From Priapulus caudatus (taxonomy: Eukaryota > Priapulida > Priapulimorpha > Priapulimorphida > Priapulidae): a stretch of 22,538 bases of DNA. Positions 20,465 through 22,538 of this stretch are shown in pieces; positions within the stretch are counted from its first letter, which is position 1; each line of letters opens with the position of its first letter. The notes beneath the pieces were generated by a model. The model ran no database searches. It saw only the letters and a program-made list of their open reading frames with translations, and was not told the DNA's origin. A program made the translations under genes and the position numbers. Where the stretch lies: the NCBI RefSeq assembly GCF_000485595.1, contig NW_014577126.1, positions 81,078-103,615 on the forward strand, written 5' to 3'.

Positions 20465-21831
20465 CTCTCGCTCTCTCTCTCCCCTCTCTCTCTATATCTT
20501 GCTTACTTGGCCGTGAGGGCGCTGGTCAGCTCCTCCTGCAGGTCATCACGCTCGCCCTCGGCCACGCGCCGCTGCCTCTCCGACGTCGCCAGGTCCTCCT
20601 GCGACTGCAAGATCTCCGCCTCAAGACTCTTCAGCCGCTTCTCGTTCTCGCGGAACTGTGCCGACATGTCGTCGCGCGATTGACGCGCGTCCTCAGCCTC
20701 TCGCTGCAGCTCCTTCGTCTGGTTCTGCAAAGCCACAAATACACACGATGATGACACCAGCGCGAGGGTTGTAGCAACGGCTACGCGGACAATGTCGAAT
20801 TAAACAATGACTTACACGACAATGACAATAAACATGAGAATGATACGACAACAAACACAAACGTGCATGAGGGCATCGCGATGACGTCAGTGTAACGGCC
20901 GCAGTAATGATTATGACACGATTAAAACAATGACAGCAACAACAAGGTAATAAAATAATGATGAATACGCCGGAGAAAACACAGATTTATTCAGTTAAAA
21001 CAATAATTTGTATTTCACAATCGTATATTAAACATATGTTAAACCGTCATAAAAATGGTTTTTAAATAGTCATGGCAAAAATACCATAATAAAAACCATA
21101 AAAACTATGAAGAACCACCCATGAAGAATGATGAAGAAACATGAAACATGAAGAAGCATAACAAAAACCTTATTGGTAAGATCATTTCAATAAAATAATA
21201 ATCCAGAAATAACTCCAATTCAACTAACAAAATTTTTTTTTAAATAAAAGCAATAAAAGAGCACCCAACCCACACCTACCACTTTGCCAGAGCGTTATCG
21301 CCTGACAGGTGGCGTCACCTACCTGCAGTCGCTTGAGCTGCTTGACAGCATCATCGCGGACCTTGGTGGCCATCTCGAGCTGCTGCTCCACTGCGCAGAT
21401 GTCACCCTCTAGCTTCTTCCTCGCGCTGACGGCCGCCTGCCGCTGCTTTCTCTCATCCTCCAGCTCCACCTCCAGCTCTCGCAGCTGCCGTGAGTGAAGA
21501 GAAGCAGGTAACGACCCTCTCCCCAGCAAACACGATGCGAAACCACTACACAGGTCCCAAGTCCACTTCAATACATACTGCTAATTTTTTTCTCTATTCT
21601 GATATTGTCACCATTTTTCTCTGATACTAAAGTAGTAGTAGCGACTGTGTAGTATGAATGTTAAAACTTCTCGTGGATGGCTCGTTAGACTGCCACCACA
21701 CGACTAACCTGTTTAGTGAGTGCCTTGCGCTTCTCTTCACTCTGCTCGTCGCGAGCCTGAAGGTCCCTCTCAAACTGGGCCTTCATCGCCTGCATGTTCA
21801 CCTCCAGTCTGAGCTTAGCATCCTCGCACAC
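16458..21831 (-). CDS. zip/MYH10-like: non-muscle myosin II heavy chain, last eight coding exons (3' part of gene)
   Basis: Spliced minus-strand gene: 21831-21709, 21484-21323, 20724-20507, 20012-19889, 19544-19336, 18792-18684, 17405-17233, 16587-16458. The joined 1248 bases give 415 residues and TGA. All acceptors are AG and all donors GT, with phases 0,0,2,0,2,0,2 that rejoin codons correctly (for example AA+G gives K in ETKERQ). The product is the C-terminal fifth of the coiled-coil rod plus a short nonhelical tail of cytoplasmic myosin II, the actin motor of cytokinesis, cell cortex and morphogenesis. Landmarks are [66 protein letters not shown] and [10 protein letters not shown]. This part of the rod governs bipolar filament assembly. 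The motor, neck and most of the rod lie right of the window. Family recognition is from memory. The residues fit the non-muscle/smooth class, not striated-muscle myosin. Confidence 0.96.
16690..17140. repeat. 25-27-bp minisatellite carrying repeated splice-donor motifs
   Basis: The unit type is CACCTGAGAGATATCTCCCT + CCACACT. About 15 units, 25 or 27 bp long, with decayed units at the left. On the transcribed strand most units read CTCAG followed by GTGAGTGTG, the same ten or more bases as the real exon 7 donor; others read CTCAGGAGTG and are not donors. The part AGAGAGATATCTCTCT is an exact palindrome. It lies 90-540 bp downstream of the real donor in the same intron. Confidence 0.95.
17158..17231. 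repeat. (CA/CG)n microsatellite directly at a 5' splice site
   Basis: ACACACGC and repeated CACG units on the plus strand. On the transcript this reads GTGAGTGTGTGTG...CGTGCG, so the repeat begins within the donor consensus of exon 7 (intron position +5 onward). Confidence 0.97.
17233..17405 (-). CDS. zip/MYH10-like: myosin II heavy chain, exon 7 of 8 in window (rod end)
   Basis: 57 codons plus two bases, [20 protein letters not shown] to [10 protein letters not shown]+AG. Acceptor GGCCAG, donor GTGAGTGTG. It matches [20 protein letters not shown] ... REVSSLKNKLR, the end of the coiled coil next to the filament-assembly region known in vertebrate myosins. A GT/GC repeat follows the donor immediately, and a minisatellite lies further into the intron. 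Confidence 0.96.
17482..17636. mobile_element. 155-bp MITE-like insertion with 18-bp inverted ends
   Basis: TTATCTAATCTCGAGAGT at 17482-17499 and its exact complement at 17619-17636. TTTTAACAG lies outside the left end and TTTTTAACAG outside the right. Since this repeat is direct, AACAG/TTTTAACAG may be a target-site duplication. It has no coding potential and sits in the intron between exons 6 and 7. Confidence 0.8.
18009..18421 (+). mobile_element. dispersed non-autonomous element in a myosin intron
   Basis: The ends are near-perfect 12-bp inverted repeats: TAGCTCACCTTG (18009-18020) and CAAGGCGAGCTA (18410-18421). The 3' end also folds as a hairpin, TAGCTCATCTTGAC / GTCAAGGCGAGCTA. An inner hairpin lies at 18055-18112 (CAAGAGTATACATGGGAGA and near-complement). 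Parts recur at 3700-3738, 4737-4930 and 22397-22490. It has no coding potential. Whether it is a MITE or a SINE-like repeat is open. Confidence 0.75.
18684..18792 (-). CDS. zip/MYH10-like: myosin II heavy chain, exon 6 of 8 in window
   Basis: One base plus 36 codons, [20 protein letters not shown] to DQYKEQ. Acceptor ATGCAG, donor GTACTG. It aligns with [20 protein letters not shown] of MYH9 and the QVDDERRNAEQYKDQ block (here [15 protein letters not shown]). The donor is the weakest of the set (GTACTG). Confidence 0.95.
18935..19330. repeat. 30-bp minisatellite in the intron after exon 5
   Basis: About 13 diverged units of the type CCCTGCACCCTCAGCCACCC + TCACAGCAA/TCACAATGA. The unit is mostly 30 bp, so several frames stay open, producing repetitive Thr/Pro/Ala/Ser frames that are not genes. 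The array reaches to within about 6 bases of the 5' splice site. The transcribed strand is rich in GGG runs. Confidence 0.93.
19336..19544 (-). CDS. zip/MYH10-like: myosin II heavy chain, exon 5 of 8 in window
   Basis: 69 codons plus two bases, from [20 protein letters not shown] to [11 protein letters not shown]+AA. Acceptor CACCAG, donor [19 protein letters not shown] and ATIATLE are closer to fly zipper (ATIATLEAKI) than to vertebrates (ASITALEAKI). The tandem repeat of the next intron starts right at its donor. Confidence 0.96.
19889..20012 (-). CDS. zip/MYH10-like: myosin II heavy chain, exon 4 of 8 in window
   Basis: One base plus 41 codons, [20 protein letters not shown] to NRKSNLQ. 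Acceptor CGACAG, donor GTGGGT. It contains [10 protein letters not shown], equivalent to the invariant [12 protein letters not shown] of the family. The short exon is out of frame on its own and only makes sense spliced. Confidence 0.95.
20180..20495. repeat. (CT)n/(CACACG)n microsatellite in the intron after exon 3
   Basis: Long CTCTCT tracts flank an ACACGC-type block (20378-20430). In the transcript this is (GA)n with UGUGCG, beginning about 12 bases after the 5' splice site at 20506. Long open frames across it are composition artefacts. Confidence 0.95.
20507..20724 (-). CDS. zip/MYH10-like: myosin II heavy chain, exon 3 of 8 in window
   Basis: 72 codons plus two bases, starting [19 protein letters not shown] and ending TSALTA+AA. 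Acceptor TTGCAG, donor GTAAGC. Rod segment with [15 protein letters not shown] and ERDDLQEEL, equivalent to KENEKKLKSMEAEM and ERDELADEI of vertebrate MYH9. Its split Lys codon is completed by the next exon. Confidence 0.96.
20725..21322 (-). other. myosin intron with AT-rich degenerate repeats
   Basis: A 598-bp intron. Bases 21040-21160 carry repeated ACCATAAAAA and ATGAAGAA/ACATGAA words, a low-complexity A-rich stretch. Nothing else is identified. Confidence 0.7.
21323..21484 (-). CDS. zip/MYH10-like: myosin II heavy chain, exon 2 of 8 in window
   Basis: 54 codons, phase 0 at both ends, from [15 protein letters not shown] to [11 protein letters not shown]. Acceptor CGGCAG, donor GTAGGT. 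Coiled-coil rod. ELEDERKQR and ARKKLE are highly conserved in the family. The intron to exon 1 is 224 bp and unremarkable. Confidence 0.96.
21709..21831 (-). CDS. zip/MYH10-like: myosin II heavy chain, exon 1 of 8 in window
   Basis: 41 codons, phase 0 at both ends, from [20 protein letters not shown] to [11 protein letters not shown]. The acceptor CTTGCAG lies before 21831 and the donor GTTAG after 21709. It matches the [12 protein letters not shown]...AQFERDLQ segment of animal non-muscle myosin rods. The intron upstream runs out of the window (21832-22538). Confidence 0.95.
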
Positions 21832-22538
21832 CTGCAAGCAGATCCATCGCATCAGCACATTAAATCCTCATGTTAATCTAAAACCAATATTAGAGCAAAT
21901 TTATGGGCCCTTTAATGCAGGTTTCACATTATTATTTATTGTACATCAACATAACTCACGTCCGACAACATAACATTAAATGAAGTGTAAATAGTATATC
22001 GCAATAATAATTTATAAACCAAAATGAATCACAATTTGTGACGGTAGATGGCGCTATACCCGCTTTGATGTTTGCTGTTATGCTGCGTTCCGACATGTTT
22101 TGTAAAACTTTACTCTAATATAAACGTTTTATCGGCAGGGTAGAGAGGAAATACCAATTTTACATTAAACATGTTAAAGATATTGTCAATGAAATCTTGT
22201 AAAACGAACCCAGACGAATGTGACACAACAGACTGTTATCTGCGTGTCTATATAATATGCTATATAATTGCCAAAACCTACCTAATTTGCACAATTTTTT
22301 TTTTAAATATCAAAACCCCTGTAATACGTTTTGGGGCCAGCCCTTATTCATTCACATACCAAAAATGAGCAAAATCCGTTGAACCTGAACTGACTAATGG
22401 CAATTTCCATTTTTGCCAAAAAATTGCCGTGGCTCGAAAGTACGTCGACTGGCGTGCTCCAAAATAGAACGTTCAAACCTCTCCCATAGGGTTAGGTTTG
22501 AACTTCAACCAACTTCACCAACAACTTCACCAACAACT
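21832..22538 (-). other. partial myosin intron containing dispersed repeats
   Basis: This is the start of the intron upstream of exon 1 in the window (its 3' part in transcript terms). It is nearly filled by the dispersed repeats at 21995-22490; the last 40 bases have an AACTTCACCAAC short direct repeat. Confidence 0.7.
21995..22490 (+). repeat. dispersed repeat, copy B
   Basis: Bases 21995-22408 match the reverse complement of 4056-4468. Bases 22397-22490 match 18197-18290 (CATTTCCATTTTTGCCAAAA, GTCGACTGGCG, CTCCAAAATAG, CTCCCATAGG). So two blocks found apart elsewhere are joined here, suggesting one longer parent element. Confidence 0.85.

Noticed and set aside
20172-20516. Plus-strand Leu/Ser-rich and (His-Ala) open frame
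   Set aside because: Pure microsatellite translation inside a myosin intron.

Overview
The window reads as a piece of an invertebrate animal nuclear genome. It has spliced genes with canonical GT-AG introns, CpG dinucleotides are not depleted, and it is crowded with transposon debris and simple repeats. The protein residues lean towards a protostome: the myosin tail has ATIATLE…[10 protein letters not shown], closer to fly zipper than to vertebrate MYH9, and the PKC exon has CKDFI. The species cannot be fixed from the sequence; a marine ecdysozoan or lophotrochozoan would fit.

Two protein-coding genes are supported, both on the minus strand. (1) At 2258-2430 lies the first coding exon of a conventional protein kinase C (pseudosubstrate plus the start of C1A), with a CpG-rich upstream region; the rest of that gene lies left of the window. 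(2) At 16458-21831 lie the last eight coding exons of a non-muscle (cytoplasmic) myosin II heavy chain. They encode 415 residues of coiled-coil rod and a 42-residue tailpiece ending in EDDKD. All exon junction phases agree. The 5' part of that gene lies right of the window.

The 14 kb between the genes is mobile DNA and repeats. In order: a purine/pyrimidine-rich block with an (AT)n tract (1253-1919); telomere-like GGTTAG repeats (2028-2120); a TAATG-type pentamer array (2826-3032); dispersed repeats (3700-4930); a 4.33-kb DNA transposon with TIRs of about 260 bp and TCT flanks (5129-9460), whose plus strand holds a decayed EEADT-type protein gene; the 3' end of a dead LINE (about 9866-10610); a degenerate AT-rich repeat field (11069-11690); and a 2.1-kb near-perfect palindrome (12183-14262) built from nested foldback elements, whose loop carries an inverted copy of sequence from its own flank.

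The myosin introns are also repeat-rich. Three of the seven begin, within a few bases of the 5' splice site, with tandem repeats. One of these (intron 7) runs on into a minisatellite that repeats the exon's own donor sequence, CTCAG^GTGAGT. Part of one dispersed repeat family occurs at 4056-4468 and, inverted, at 21995-22408, on either side of most of the window.

The most promising less-described items are the nested palindrome with its captured loop, the long-TIR transposon with its decayed protein, a hairpin motif (TATCARGRG…) shared by four loci, and the array of decoy splice donors.
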